Source of the DNA: G963667975 sp963677395
GTDB taxonomy: Bacteria > Bacteroidota > Bacteroidia > Bacteroidales > G963667975
Direction of reading: 5' to 3'
Assembly: GCA_963677395.2 (NCBI GenBank)
Contig: OY781965.2
Coordinates: 682,001 to 746,000 of the forward strand
DNA: 64,000 nt
The notes under the pieces are model-generated. The model did no database searches, was not told the DNA's origin, and worked only from the letters and a program-made list of their open reading frames with translations. Position numbers and translations under genes: made by a program. Shown one piece after another: positions 43,820 through 53,083 of the stretch. Numbering within the stretch: the stretch's first letter is position 1; each line of letters opens with the position of its first letter.

Positions 43820-44227
43820 ATGAAACGAAAAATAGCATTCCGGTTAATAGCAGCATTCATCATCAGTATAAGTTTTGCGGCATGCCAAAAAGAGGATGCA
43901 AATCCAACGGAAGAAATTACCCGCGATAAATATGTAGGAACCTGGGCAGCAAGTGAAACGCCTGTTGCAAAACAAACCTGGGAAAGTGTAATAACCGTTG
44001 ATGCAGCAAGTAGTAATAAAATCAAAGTCTCAAAATTTGCTAATCTGGCTGGAAATGCCTTGATAATTGTAAGCGGGATGAACCTCACTATTCCTGCACA
44101 ATCAATCAACGGAAACGAAATAGAAGGAACTGGTAAGTATCAGAACAGCAACCTAATTACCTGGAGTTACTCTGTAAACGATGGTGCAGACATTAAATAT
44201 TATACAGCAATTTACAACAGAAAATAA
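43820..44227 (+). CDS. Small lipoprotein of unknown function
   Basis: A 135-residue protein with a lipoprotein signal ending ISFAAC (Cys22). The mature part is a small beta-rich domain: GTWAASETPVAKQTWESVITVDAA, NALIIVSGMNLTIPAQSI, then GTGKYQNSNLITWSYSVNDGADIKYYTAIYNRK, resembling the lipocalin-like or immunoglobulin-like small lipoproteins of Bacteroidota. It is not a family I can name. The strong terminator at 44405-44448 closes the region. Confidence 0.75.
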   Translation: MKRKIAFRLIAAFIISISFAACQKEDANPTEEITRDKYVGTWAASETPVAKQTWESVITVDAASSNKIKVSKFANLAGNALIIVSGMNLTIPAQSINGNEIEGTGKYQNSNLITWSYSVNDGADIKYYTAIYNRK

Positions 44228-44404
44228 ATCAAAATAAGCAACCTTTTAATTGGTCGTTTGTCTTATCAACAGACTTTTAAAAGGCATCCATAGCTTTAAG
44301 AAAGTTTTAATGTAAGTGTCCTGAGAATCATCTTTGCAGATTTGGGGTTATTTCTGATATATATATGATTCTTAAGCATTTCAAAAGCCCTTTTTATTTT
44401 TTCC

Positions 44405-44448
44405 AAAAAAGCAGACCTTATTGAGTAATCAATAGGGTCTGCTTTTTT
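44405..44448 (+). terminator. Terminator behind the small lipoprotein gene
   Basis: A 20-base-pair stem (44405-44424 with 44429-44448, one mismatch in the middle) with a 4-base loop, starting with six A and ending with six T. It lies 180 bases behind the lipoprotein gene and just before the deacetylase gene. Confidence 0.88.
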
Positions 44449-44495
44449 GTGGATTCAAATTTTGAAATGCTGTACCTTTGTCCAAAAATCTGACA

Positions 44496-45131
44496 GTGAA
44501 GCCTGTTAAAGTTCCGCATCTCATTCAATTTTTCTCAAAACGATGGTTACTTTGGAATGTTCCTGTTTCCGAAAAGAAACTCTATCTTACCTTTGATGAT
44601 GGTCCTGTGCCGGAAGTGACTCCCAAGGTTCTCGAAATTTTGGGAAAGTATAATGTAAAAGCAACATTTTTTTGTGTTGGAGAGAATGTTCAGAAACATC
44701 CGGAACTTTTTCAGCAGCTTAAAGAACATGGGCATGGCGTTGGAAATCACACATTTCACCATGTAAAAGGCTGGAAAACAAGTACAGATGAGTATTTGCG
44801 TGAAGTAGCCTTATGTAATATGCAGGTTAATAGTGTATTGTTTCGCCCGCCACACGGACAGATTACTCCTTTTCAAATTCTAAAAATCCGGAAGGCCGGA
44901 TATAAAATTGTAATGTGGGGCATCCTTTCCTGCGACTTTCAACAAGAAATCAGCCCGGAACAATGTCTCCAAAATGTATTGAAAAATGTAAAGCCTGGTC
45001 ATATTATTGTATTTCATGACAGCATTAAAGCTCAAAAAAACATGTTACCCGCATTAGACGCTTGCTTAAAGGAGCTTTTAATTCAGGGATATAGCTTCGA
45101 AATACTTAAAAACCAGCCTTTTCCCAGATAA
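44496..45131 (+). CDS. Polysaccharide deacetylase (NodB homology)
   Basis: A 211-residue protein of carbohydrate esterase family 4. It has the metal ligands in TFDDGP (Asp34, Asp35) and H85-T-F-H-H89, and the later blocks RPPHGQ and FHDS. There is no signal peptide, so export would need another route, or it acts inside. The TTG at 44478 lies within the -7 box TACCTTTG (44473-44480) and cannot be the start; GTG 44496 is the better choice. The last 26 bases overlap the end of the convergent gene at 45106-45540. Confidence 0.88.
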   Translation: MKPVKVPHLIQFFSKRWLLWNVPVSEKKLYLTFDDGPVPEVTPKVLEILGKYNVKATFFCVGENVQKHPELFQQLKEHGHGVGNHTFHHVKGWKTSTDEYLREVALCNMQVNSVLFRPPHGQITPFQILKIRKAGYKIVMWGILSCDFQQEISPEQCLQNVLKNVKPGHIIVFHDSIKAQKNMLPALDACLKELLIQGYSFEILKNQPFPR

Positions 45132-45540
45132 TTTTCTTTCCGAAACCAAGCCTGTTATCGGTCATTTTTATAAAGTCAGGAGAAAATCCCCAGAAATGGG
45201 TCTTCATTACAATGGCGTATGGAAAGTGTTTCAGGTATGCTTTTCTGCCAATTTCTAATTCGTTGTTTTCCAATTCAAAAACATCTCCCGTAAACTGTAT
45301 TCCTCTGATTTTTCCAATGATTTTGGTCTCTAAAGCAATAGTCCCGGCAGCTCTTTTCTGAACTTTAAGATACGATGCATGACGTGTTTCCCGATCAGAC
45401 GTAAATATAAACATCTGTAGATCATCACTCCACGTGTAAAAACAACTGGCTGTATAAGGTTCGTTATTGTGGCAGGTAGCCAACGTGAGCACATGATGCT
45501 TGGAAACGAATTTCAGAATTCGGGGATCGATAGGATTCAT
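45106..45540 (-). CDS. Pyridoxamine 5'-phosphate oxidase-like flavoprotein
   Basis: A 144-residue protein with the split-barrel fold of the FMN-binding pyridoxamine phosphate oxidase superfamily (YhbP-like): VSKHHVLTLATCHNNEPYTASCFYTW at the N-terminus, FIFTSDRETRHASYLK, GTIALETKIIGKIRGIQFTGDVFEL. It lacks the C-terminal substrate part of true PdxH, so the substrate is unknown. It is the last gene of an operon of three - strand genes and starts 3 bases behind the TauE-like gene. Its end overlaps the convergent deacetylase gene by 26 bases. Confidence 0.85.
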   Translation of the reverse strand: MNPIDPRILKFVSKHHVLTLATCHNNEPYTASCFYTWSDDLQMFIFTSDRETRHASYLKVQKRAAGTIALETKIIGKIRGIQFTGDVFELENNELEIGRKAYLKHFPYAIVMKTHFWGFSPDFIKMTDNRLGFGKKIIWEKAGF

Positions 45541-45543
45541 AAT

Positions 45544-45924
45544 TTACCGGCTACGAAAAAACATATTTAAGGCTATGAGCATCAGTGAAATAGAAAATAT
45601 CTGTTTCATAGTTTTCTGCGAGATGTTAAGCGATATTTTCGAACCGAAATATCCGCCAATGAAAAAAGCTGCTGCAATAACCATGGCATATTTCATGTTT
45701 ACCTGTCCAGCTTTGTAGTAGTTATATACGGCAAGCAATCCTACCGGAGGAAGCATTACTGCTAAACTGGCTCCCTGAGCTTGTTGTTGGGTCATTCCCA
45801 GGAAATAAACCATAGCCGGAATCATAATTACTCCACCTCCTAACCCAACCATACCGCCAAATATTCCGGCACCCAATCCAATAAGGATCAGAATGAAAAT
45901 CGTTGTTGTATCCATATTTTTCAT
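45544..45924 (-). CDS. Half-size TauE/SafE family membrane protein
   Basis: A 126-residue membrane protein with about four helices and the family motif GIFGGMVGLGGGVIMIPAMVYFLGMTQQQAQGASLAVM near the N-terminus. TauE/SafE proteins export sulfite or organosulfonates and are usually near 250 residues with two such halves. Only one half is here, so it may work as a dimer. It lies between the 1104-residue outer membrane protein gene (3 bases) and the flavoprotein gene (3 bases). Confidence 0.88.
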   Translation of the reverse strand: MKNMDTTTIFILILIGLGAGIFGGMVGLGGGVIMIPAMVYFLGMTQQQAQGASLAVMLPPVGLLAVYNYYKAGQVNMKYAMVIAAAFFIGGYFGSKISLNISQKTMKQIFSISLMLIALNMFFRSR

Positions 45925-45927
45925 GTT

Positions 45928-48900
45928 CTAAAAATCAAGACAAAGAGAGAAATAAAACACTGAGTCACCAATTTTGCCATTTTCGACACCCCATGCCCAG
46001 TCGGCGCGCATAAAATAACCCAGTAAACGTGAACGTAATCCAAAACCGTAACCTGCTACAATTGGATTCAGTTCTTTTTCCAGAATAATTGTAACCGGAT
46101 TTCCATAAATTATCTTGCGGTAAAACGCATTATCTTTTGACCATGGATCCCATCCATTCCACGCTGTTCCAAGATCTCCGAAGCCTACAACCTGGAAGTT
46201 GTTCAGAAAATCGGAACGGATAGGACGGCGAGAAAAGTATTTGAATACAGGAAAACGTAATTCGCTGTTAATTACTGCAAAATTATTTCCGTTGCGAATA
46301 TTCTGGGTAAATCCGCGCATATTCGTTGCAAGCGTTTGGAAAGCATAGTTTTGTGAATAATCGATGCCGATATCGTTGTTGAATTTCGGGAAAAGCCATG
46401 TGTCAACACCTCCCAGATAGTAGATTAATTTGTTTTTTCCGAAAGAACTACTGGCTGCAAAGCGATTAGCCCAGATAAAACTACGGTGTATTCGTTGATA
46501 ATTGCGATAGTCAAACCCAACAACAACCAGATTTCCTTGATGATCATTCAACTTCTGATAATATTCGCCCCAAACTTTGGAACGGGTTCCTAAAAAGAGG
46601 TTCAATCCCAGTGAACGGGTATTATCATACACCAGCTCACCTTTCATACTTGCCCAGTAATTCTGAATATCAGGTTCTTTGAGCGTAATTAAATCGGTTG
46701 ACTGGAATATTTCGCGGTCGTAACGGAATGTTCCGGTTAACCGGCTGCTGAATACCGGTGAAAAAGGATAGCGTAATATGTAGATTGCCTGATGCGTAAG
46801 CTGCTTTGATGTGTAGTAATAGCTGTAATTATCAATGCTTTGACGATGAAGAATGATCTGATGATCTAATCGTTTCTTCAGGTTTTCAAAACTGACCAGA
46901 TATTCTGTGTTATCGAAATTGAAAGAAAAACGGATTCCACCCACGATGCGATAATCTTCTAATAAGTCTGTTAATCCGAATTTTATCAATGCATTGAAGC
47001 CCGGGTTAAGGTAAATAGGTGTTCCTCCTCCCGAAAACTGCTGATAATTTGCATTCAGGAAGCTGAAATCAACCTGGGAAGTAACTTCATCCAAATAATA
47101 TTCAACATCGTAGTTTCGGGCTTTCACAGGTTTGAAAACCGTATCTTTTAATTTTTCAGCTTCCTCTTTGTCAAAATCCCCGATTTTGATGATCGATTGC
47201 TTATGCGAAAGAACTGTTATATCTTCCTTATTACCCTTGGTTGAGTCCTTTACAACAATTATGTCTTTCCAGTGTAAGTTGTAAAGTTTCCGCTGGGGAG
47301 CATTTCCTGTGGAGTCTTTTTCAAGAGGTTTGATGATTTCCGAAGGTTTCTGAGGTATTGGCGGTGGAATCATTTTCATGAGACTATCACGGTAAGCCGT
47401 ATTCTTTAACGTGAGTTTTTTTAGTTCATTGGCTTGCAAGAATTCAGTTAAAACCATCTGATATCCGCCTTTCGAATAAAATATTTCCCCAATTTTTCCG
47501 GCTCTTGAGCTGATGTCTTGTTCGGATATTCCTCTGTTGTAATTGGTTACCGGATATGAAGTGGTGAAGTATCGATAGTGTACAGCGGTGTCGATAAATG
47601 CAATGGTACTATCAATACGTGCCAGATAACGATTACTGATTCCGTTTTCATCGCTCAGGAAGCTCAGATAATTCTTTTGATATTCGGAAGGGTAACGTTC
47701 GTCAACCTTTTCGGTATTTGTAACGCGTTGCAGTATGTTGCTCTTCTTTGCAAGGTCATAAATAAAGATGTCGTGATTTTTGTTCAGCTTTCGTGCTTCA
47801 ACTTCATCCGCAAACTGAATAGTGTCTGTAATGCGGTTTGAACTGAAAATCAATTGTCGCGACTGATTGATGAAGCGTGGATTTGCATCATCAAACATAT
47901 CTTTTGTAATTTGTTGGAATGTTCGGGAAGATAGATTGTAAATATAAATATCGGATTGTCCGTTCTGTACTGCCGACATTGCCATAAGCAAACCATTGTG
48001 CGAGTAGGAGATATCCAGTACTTTATTTACATACTGTAAAAGGATTTTATCAAATTTCCGCTCGTTGATATTATACAGAAGCAGGTAGAGTACTCCTTTT
48101 TCTTCCGTAATAATTGCAAGGATTTCACCCATTGGGTGCCATGCAATTACCGGATAGGAATAATCGGTTTTGTCATCCAACCTGTGTCCGAATTTCATGA
48201 TTCGGCGGGTTTTGTTTCGTTCGGAATCATAGAGCCATATTTTCACCTGTCCCGATTCATTCGAAATCCATGCTGCATGTTTTCCATCCGAACTTAATCG
48301 CAAACGCTGGTAAATCCGTTGGTTTTTAATCTTTCGGATCAGTGGTTTTGTTTCCTGTTTCTGGCGGTTGGCTTCGTCGTCGATGTATTTGTTTTGGTAA
48401 AATTCAAGCCAACGGGCAATTACTTCTTTGTAATTCATCCCCAATACATATACAAAGCCGTTTTCGATACTTCGGCTCATACGCGACATATATACGATAT
48501 TTGAAACCATAGACGCACCGTATTCTTCCTCAATAAATTTCCAGAAAGAGTGCCCTGCGTAAATTGCATCTTCGCCACTTAAACGATAGAAATCTTTGTA
48601 ACGACCCGAGAGAATTCCATCGCGAACTTTGTTGTCGATATCACTGCTCCAGTCTTCGGATATATAGGAGATTAATCCTTCCTGATACCAGGGTGGAAGG
48701 TTGAAGAGTGCGGTATTTTTTATTTGTGACGGAAGTGTTGTCCCGTATGTCATCTGGTTGTAAACCACGCTTGCAATTCCGCCACGAATCTGTTTTTCGA
48801 AATCGCTGTAACTACCCTGAAAATAGAGAAATACTTTATTGCCGTTTATCCGGGTGATCCCGCCGGTGTTATAGTTTTCATCACTAACGTAGCCAATATT

Positions 48901-49242
48901 ACTTTGCTTGAAGTCGTTCAGGCTGTTAAATACCACAAACTGAAGTTTATCTTCCAGTTCAACTTCAAACTTGTTTTCAATCTCTTTAAGGTTTTTAAGC
49001 ACATAGCCTGCGGTGTAATTGGCGTAATTTTTTCCTCCGGTATAGAAATAAACGTCAAATTTATCGTAACGGTAATAGGTCCAAAAATAGTTGGCATACT
49101 GCACCCTGCTCTTTCCAAACGTAAGTTGAGATCCGTTATAAAACTGAGCTTCAGAACCAAACGTAATCCATGCAAGTAAAATAGTCAGGATAAATCTGAC
49201 ATTGCTGAGCTTGACGATTATGTTTTGAAAATGAACTAACAT
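45928..49242 (-). CDS. Large outer membrane protein: peptidase-MA-like, TolB-like propeller and beta-barrel
   Basis: An 1104-residue exported protein (signal peptide in residues 10-32, ending SEAQ). Residues 55-280 resemble the peptidase MA domain of gluzincins: the blocks LPPWYQEGLISYIS (residues 182-195) and AGHSFWKFIEEEYG (229-242) fit, but where HExxH is expected the sequence reads RGGIASVVYNQM, so catalysis is unlikely. Residues 310-570 read as a TolB/WD40-like propeller (LSSDGKHAAWISNESGQ; FIYDLAKKSN). After a Pro-rich linker (about 640-660), residues 720-1104 form a barrel ending in FDL-type strands like Omp85 proteins (VVGFGDLGTAWNGWDPW). First gene of the operon with the TauE half and the flavoprotein. 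Confidence 0.82.
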   Translation of the reverse strand: MLVHFQNIIVKLSNVRFILTILLAWITFGSEAQFYNGSQLTFGKSRVQYANYFWTYYRYDKFDVYFYTGGKNYANYTAGYVLKNLKEIENKFEVELEDKLQFVVFNSLNDFKQSNIGYVSDENYNTGGITRINGNKVFLYFQGSYSDFEKQIRGGIASVVYNQMTYGTTLPSQIKNTALFNLPPWYQEGLISYISEDWSSDIDNKVRDGILSGRYKDFYRLSGEDAIYAGHSFWKFIEEEYGASMVSNIVYMSRMSRSIENGFVYVLGMNYKEVIARWLEFYQNKYIDDEANRQKQETKPLIRKIKNQRIYQRLRLSSDGKHAAWISNESGQVKIWLYDSERNKTRRIMKFGHRLDDKTDYSYPVIAWHPMGEILAIITEEKGVLYLLLYNINERKFDKILLQYVNKVLDISYSHNGLLMAMSAVQNGQSDIYIYNLSSRTFQQITKDMFDDANPRFINQSRQLIFSSNRITDTIQFADEVEARKLNKNHDIFIYDLAKKSNILQRVTNTEKVDERYPSEYQKNYLSFLSDENGISNRYLARIDSTIAFIDTAVHYRYFTTSYPVTNYNRGISEQDISSRAGKIGEIFYSKGGYQMVLTEFLQANELKKLTLKNTAYRDSLMKMIPPPIPQKPSEIIKPLEKDSTGNAPQRKLYNLHWKDIIVVKDSTKGNKEDITVLSHKQSIIKIGDFDKEEAEKLKDTVFKPVKARNYDVEYYLDEVTSQVDFSFLNANYQQFSGGGTPIYLNPGFNALIKFGLTDLLEDYRIVGGIRFSFNFDNTEYLVSFENLKKRLDHQIILHRQSIDNYSYYYTSKQLTHQAIYILRYPFSPVFSSRLTGTFRYDREIFQSTDLITLKEPDIQNYWASMKGELVYDNTRSLGLNLFLGTRSKVWGEYYQKLNDHQGNLVVVGFDYRNYQRIHRSFIWANRFAASSSFGKNKLIYYLGGVDTWLFPKFNNDIGIDYSQNYAFQTLATNMRGFTQNIRNGNNFAVINSELRFPVFKYFSRRPIRSDFLNNFQVVGFGDLGTAWNGWDPWSKDNAFYRKIIYGNPVTIILEKELNPIVAGYGFGLRSRLLGYFMRADWAWGVENGKIGDSVFYFSLCLDF

Positions 49243-49761
49243 AGCAGAGATTGAAGATGCTAAATTACGTAAATTTCAAGTTGTGTTAGAAAACGCAGGA
49301 GAAACCTAAACGTAAATCACCGAAAACAGATAACGAAAAGAATAACGTAATGTTTTGTAAGAAAGAGAATTGGTTGGAAAAGAAAAATTTAAGGATAGAT
49401 GGGGAAAATATTGGGAAGATGAAACAAGGCTGAACGATTGATTATTCTTAACGTTCCCTAATTATAATTTTGCTGTAATATTTTTTTAACAGGGGGGAAA
49501 GGAGTATTTATTGATTTGTAGATTAAAAAAATGATTATATTTGTTACTCCTAAAATAATAAATACAAATCATAAAGTAAGAATCAATAGGAAAATAAATT
49601 AAAATTCAGATAATGTAAAATTATTTACCGGATAGATAAAAGCAATATCAACAACCTAAAACTAAGTACGAAATAACCACCAATGGGTGATTATACAAAT
49701 GTTAGGGCTAATGCTAAAAGATGCGGTAGCAGAAAGTTTATCATTAAAAACAAACTTTGTT
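49243..49761. other. Divergent intergenic region with a possible promoter and long leader
   Basis: No supported gene lies here. A -7 box TATATTTG at 49536-49543 and a TTTG at 49515-49518 (17 bases apart, shorter than usual) could drive the hybrid kinase gene with a leader of about 200 bases. Frames between 49683 and 49762 are open but I see no known domain in them. Confidence 0.4.
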
Positions 49762-51348
49762 ATGGACATTCAGGGCAAAACCAAGGAAAAACTCATAAGC
49801 GAGTTGCAGGAATTATTTCAAGAGAATAATTTTTTAAAGGCTTTAAAAGAAAAAGAGGAATTAGAGTTTGTTATTGCCAACAAAGAACTGGCTTTTCAAA
49901 ATGAAGAGAAAGAGAAACGTGCGGCTGAATTAATCCTTGCCAATAAAGAACTTGTCTTTCAGAACGAAGAGAAAGAGAAGCGTGCGGTTGAACTGGCTAT
50001 TGCCAACAAAGAACTGGCTTTTCAAAATGAAGAGAAAGAGAAACGTGCGGCTGAATTAATCCTTGCCAATAATGAACTTGTCTTTCAGAACGAAGAGAAA
50101 GAGAAACGTGCGGCTGAACTGGCTATTGCCAACAAAGAACTGGCCTTTCAAAATGATGAAAAAGAAAAACGTGCAGCAGAGTTGATCATTTCCAAAGAAC
50201 ATGCAGAACAAAGCGACCGTTTAAAATCTGCTTTTTTGGCCAATATGTCGCATGAAATCCGAACTCCTATGAATGGCATTTTAGGTTTTGCCAGCTTATT
50301 AAAAGAGGTTGATTTTATTGGTAAAGAGCAACAGGAATATATTAAAATTATCGAAAGAAGCGGTGTCCGTATGCTCAATATTATCAACGATATAGTCGAT
50401 ATTTCTAAAATAGAATCGGGTCTGATGGAAGTCAATTTGAAGGAATCGAATATAAACGAGCAAATAGATTATATTTATACCTTCTTCAAACCTGAGATGG
50501 ATAGAAAGAGAATCCAGTTTTTCTCCAAAAAAGCTTTACCTGAGAAAGACGCTTTTATTAATACCGACCGTGAAAAAATATATGCAATTCTTACCAATCT
50601 TGTTAAAAATGCCATTAAATATACTGATGAAGGATCAATCGAATTTGGGTATAACCTAAAAACGGAGAATCAATCTAGTGTATTGGAATTTTTTATTAAA
50701 GACACAGGTATTGGGATTTCAAAAGACCGACAGGAAGCCATATTTGAACGGTTTATTCAGGCTGATATTACTGATAAAATGGCGCGACAGGGAGCTGGTT
50801 TGGGTTTGTCGATTTCTAAAGCATTTGTGGAGTTACTGGGCGGAAAAATCTGGGTAAGCAGCGAAAAAGGAAAAGGCTCAATATTTTATTTTACCATTCC
50901 ATACAAATCCAAATCACATACAAAAAACGACATTACAACTTTTGTATCGGACGAAGGAGAAAAGTGTCAAATTGATCCCGAAGTTTTGGGACTGAAAGTA
51001 TTAATTGTAGAAGACGATAAAATTTCTGATTTGCTCATTTTAAATTTGCTCAAAAAGACAAGCCATCGGGTTTTACATTCAAAAACCGGAGTTGATGCCA
51101 TTGAAACGTGTAGAAATAATCCTGACCTTGACTTGATTCTGATGGATATCAAAATGCCAGAGATGAATGGATATGAGGCAACCCGTCAAATCCGTCAATT
51201 TAACAATGACGTTGTCATAATAGCACAGACAGCATTTGGATTATCTGGCGACCGTGAAAAGGCAATAGAGGCAGGATGCAACAATTATATTACAAAACCC
51301 ATTAAAAAAGATGAATTATTGGCATTAATACAAAAGTATTTCAATTAA
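49762..51348 (+). CDS. Hybrid sensor histidine kinase/response regulator with repeated coiled coil
   Basis: A cytosolic 528-residue kinase without membrane segments. Residues 1-38 are helical; residues 39-143 consist of five copies of a 21-residue unit of the type ANKELAFQNEEKEKRAAEL, together one long coiled coil. The kinase core follows with His164 in LANMSHEIRTPMNG, NLVKNAIKYTDEG, DTGIGIS and GAGLGLSISK. A receiver domain closes the protein (residues 410-528, phosphoacceptor Asp462 in LILMDIKMPEMNGYEA, and KPIKK). ATG 49762 is chosen; the frame is open to a GTG at 49687 with ATG at 49699 and 49711 as options. Confidence 0.92.
   Translation: MDIQGKTKEKLISELQELFQENNFLKALKEKEELEFVIANKELAFQNEEKEKRAAELILANKELVFQNEEKEKRAVELAIANKELAFQNEEKEKRAAELILANNELVFQNEEKEKRAAELAIANKELAFQNDEKEKRAAELIISKEHAEQSDRLKSAFLANMSHEIRTPMNGILGFASLLKEVDFIGKEQQEYIKIIERSGVRMLNIINDIVDISKIESGLMEVNLKESNINEQIDYIYTFFKPEMDRKRIQFFSKKALPEKDAFINTDREKIYAILTNLVKNAIKYTDEGSIEFGYNLKTENQSSVLEFFIKDTGIGISKDRQEAIFERFIQADITDKMARQGAGLGLSISKAFVELLGGKIWVSSEKGKGSIFYFTIPYKSKSHTKNDITTFVSDEGEKCQIDPEVLGLKVLIVEDDKISDLLILNLLKKTSHRVLHSKTGVDAIETCRNNPDLDLILMDIKMPEMNGYEATRQIRQFNNDVVIIAQTAFGLSGDREKAIEAGCNNYITKPIKKDELLALIQKYFN
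49876..50190 (+). repeat. Five tandem 63-base repeats inside the hybrid kinase gene
   Basis: Each unit codes for 21 residues. Units 1, 3 and 5 (ending AELIL or AELII, with KELAFQN) and units 2 and 4 (KELVFQN or NELVFQN, ending ELAI) alternate, so the DNA also repeats with a 126-base period, with nearly identical codons between units 1 and 3. As 21 is three heptads, gain or loss of a unit keeps the coiled-coil phase. Confidence 0.93.
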
Positions 51349-51807
51349 TAATGTGTTGATTGATAATTAAATAATTAAAAGACAAGTACTTGACCAAGGT
51401 ACATAGCACAAAAAGTCTCTAAAATCCTGTACTGTTTAGAAAGTATATGGCTTTTGGTTGTTAAATCATAAACATCAGGGTAGCTGAAGGTTTAATTTGT
51501 CTATTGCAATTAAGTACTGGGTTAACAATCCTTTTTTTTGTACTATTCCTGAATTGTGGTTTGTCTCCTTTGTTTTTTTACAGTGTATTTTGCAAATCAA
51601 AACATATAAATTCATGTGAAACAAGTCATTGTCTCTAAAAGGACAATCCCGTTCGAGACGATGTATTTTAAGTTAATACACATTTTCAGAAGCTTTTTAC
51701 CGTACATTAATTTTTTTTAACGCCCAAACAGGACATTTTGGCATATATTTTGTCGAAATGGCAGTCGATTGTGTAACTTTGCTGTTTAATTATCGTCTTA
51801 CTCACCT
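51349..51807. promoter_or_regulatory. Intergenic region with the promoter of the sigma-54 activator gene
   Basis: A 459-base stretch without a gene. At its end TTTG (51749-51752) and TAACTTTG (51774-51781) stand 21 bases apart, fitting the Bacteroidota promoter; the ATG lies 26 bases further. The first 370 bases hold nothing I can name. Confidence 0.65.
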
Positions 51808-53064
51808 ATGATGGATATCCAGTCAATAAAACTACGATTTGGAATAATCGGTAACTCTCCGCTCCTTGATCGGGCAATTGATATTGCCCGCCAGGTGGCT
51901 CCTACAGATATTTCTGTTTTAATCACGGGCGAAAGTGGTACCGGAAAAGAATTCTTTCCCAAAATTATCCACCAGTTAAGTGTTCGTAAACATGGACCCT
52001 ACATTGCAGTGAATTGTGGTGCAATTCCTGAAGGAACCATTGATTCGGAGCTTTTTGGTCACGAAAAAGGCTCGTTTACCGGGGCGCACGAAACCCGGAA
52101 AGGATATTTTGAAGTGGTTGAAGGGGGAACTATTTTTCTGGATGAAGTAGCGGAACTTCCTCTTTCAACTCAGGTTCGCCTGCTTCGTGTTCTTGAAAGT
52201 GGTGAATTTATGAAAGTAGGCTCTTCCAAGGTTCAGAAAGCCAATGTTCGTGTGGTGGCAGCTACCAATGTGGATATCCCTGATGCAATCAACAAAGGAA
52301 AGTTTCGCGAAGATCTTTATTATCGTTTAAATACAGTGCCAATTCGTATTCCGGCTTTGCGCGATCGTAAAGACGATATTGAGCTGCTTTTCAGAAAATT
52401 TGCTGTCGATTTTGCAGAAAAGTATCGTATGCCGGCGCTTCAGCTTACGGATGATGCCCGTCAATTGCTGGCTAAATACTCGTGGAAAGGGAATATTCGC
52501 CAGTTGAAAAATATTACAGAGCAGATCTCGATTATAGAAAATGAGCGAACCATTACTCTCGAAACGCTTCAACGGTATTTGCCTGATACTTATGTACGTG
52601 AGCTTCCTGTATTGTATGATAAAAATCTATCCGAAAACCAAAGTATGTCAGAAAGGGAGATTCTTTACAAAATTCTCTTTGATATGCGGAAAGATATCAG
52701 TGATTTGAAAAAGGCTCTTGCAGAGGTAATCCATACAGGAACAACAACCTCCGATATAATTCAGCCGTCAGTTACAAGCACGGCATTGAGCCCGCTCTAT
52801 CCTGAATTTAATCCAATGGCTGAAAAGGCTGCGTTTAAAATACATGCACCGGAACATGTAGCGGATCAGGAAGAAGACGAATCTTTTTCTGACTCGGAAG
52901 TTGTAGATGATATCCTTTCGCTCGAAAAGCGTGAGAAAGAGATCATTCAGAAAGCACTCGAAAAACACAAAGGCCGTCGTAAAAATGCGGCTCTTGAACT
53001 GGGCATTTCTGAACGAACTCTTTATCGGAAGATTAAAGAATATGAAATTGAAATAAATTTGTAA
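51808..53064 (+). CDS. Sigma-54-dependent transcriptional activator (AAA+ and Fis-type HTH)
   Basis: A 418-residue activator of RpoN promoters. The AAA+ domain has Walker A GESGTGKE (41-48), the GSFTGA loop (88-93) that touches sigma-54, Walker B GTIFLDEVAEL, and the arginine block REDLYYRLNTVPIRIPALRDR. The C-terminus is a Fis-type helix-turn-helix (NAALELGISERTLYRKIKEYEI). There is no N-terminal receiver domain, so activity must be set by expression or a bound ligand. Between the AAA+ domain and the HTH is a linker of about 120 residues, poor in structure. A sigma-54-like site lies 4 kb downstream, in front of groES. Confidence 0.94.
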   Translation: MMDIQSIKLRFGIIGNSPLLDRAIDIARQVAPTDISVLITGESGTGKEFFPKIIHQLSVRKHGPYIAVNCGAIPEGTIDSELFGHEKGSFTGAHETRKGYFEVVEGGTIFLDEVAELPLSTQVRLLRVLESGEFMKVGSSKVQKANVRVVAATNVDIPDAINKGKFREDLYYRLNTVPIRIPALRDRKDDIELLFRKFAVDFAEKYRMPALQLTDDARQLLAKYSWKGNIRQLKNITEQISIIENERTITLETLQRYLPDTYVRELPVLYDKNLSENQSMSEREILYKILFDMRKDISDLKKALAEVIHTGTTTSDIIQPSVTSTALSPLYPEFNPMAEKAAFKIHAPEHVADQEEDESFSDSEVVDDILSLEKREKEIIQKALEKHKGRRKNAALELGISERTLYRKIKEYEIEINL

Positions 53065-53083
53065 ACCTTAAATGTTCTGGATT

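Noticed and set aside
49683..49790. An alternative N-terminus of the hybrid kinase in another frame (starting ATG at 49683)
   Set aside because: The frame stays open for a while but shows no known domain and would need a frameshift to join the kinase; the ATG at 49762 needs none.
51733..51756. TTTTGGCATATATTTTGTCG upstream of the sigma-54 activator gene as an autoregulatory -24/-12 promoter
   Set aside because: The -12 box reads GT and not GC; a good TTTG-N21-TAACTTTG promoter lies in the same place and explains the gene better.
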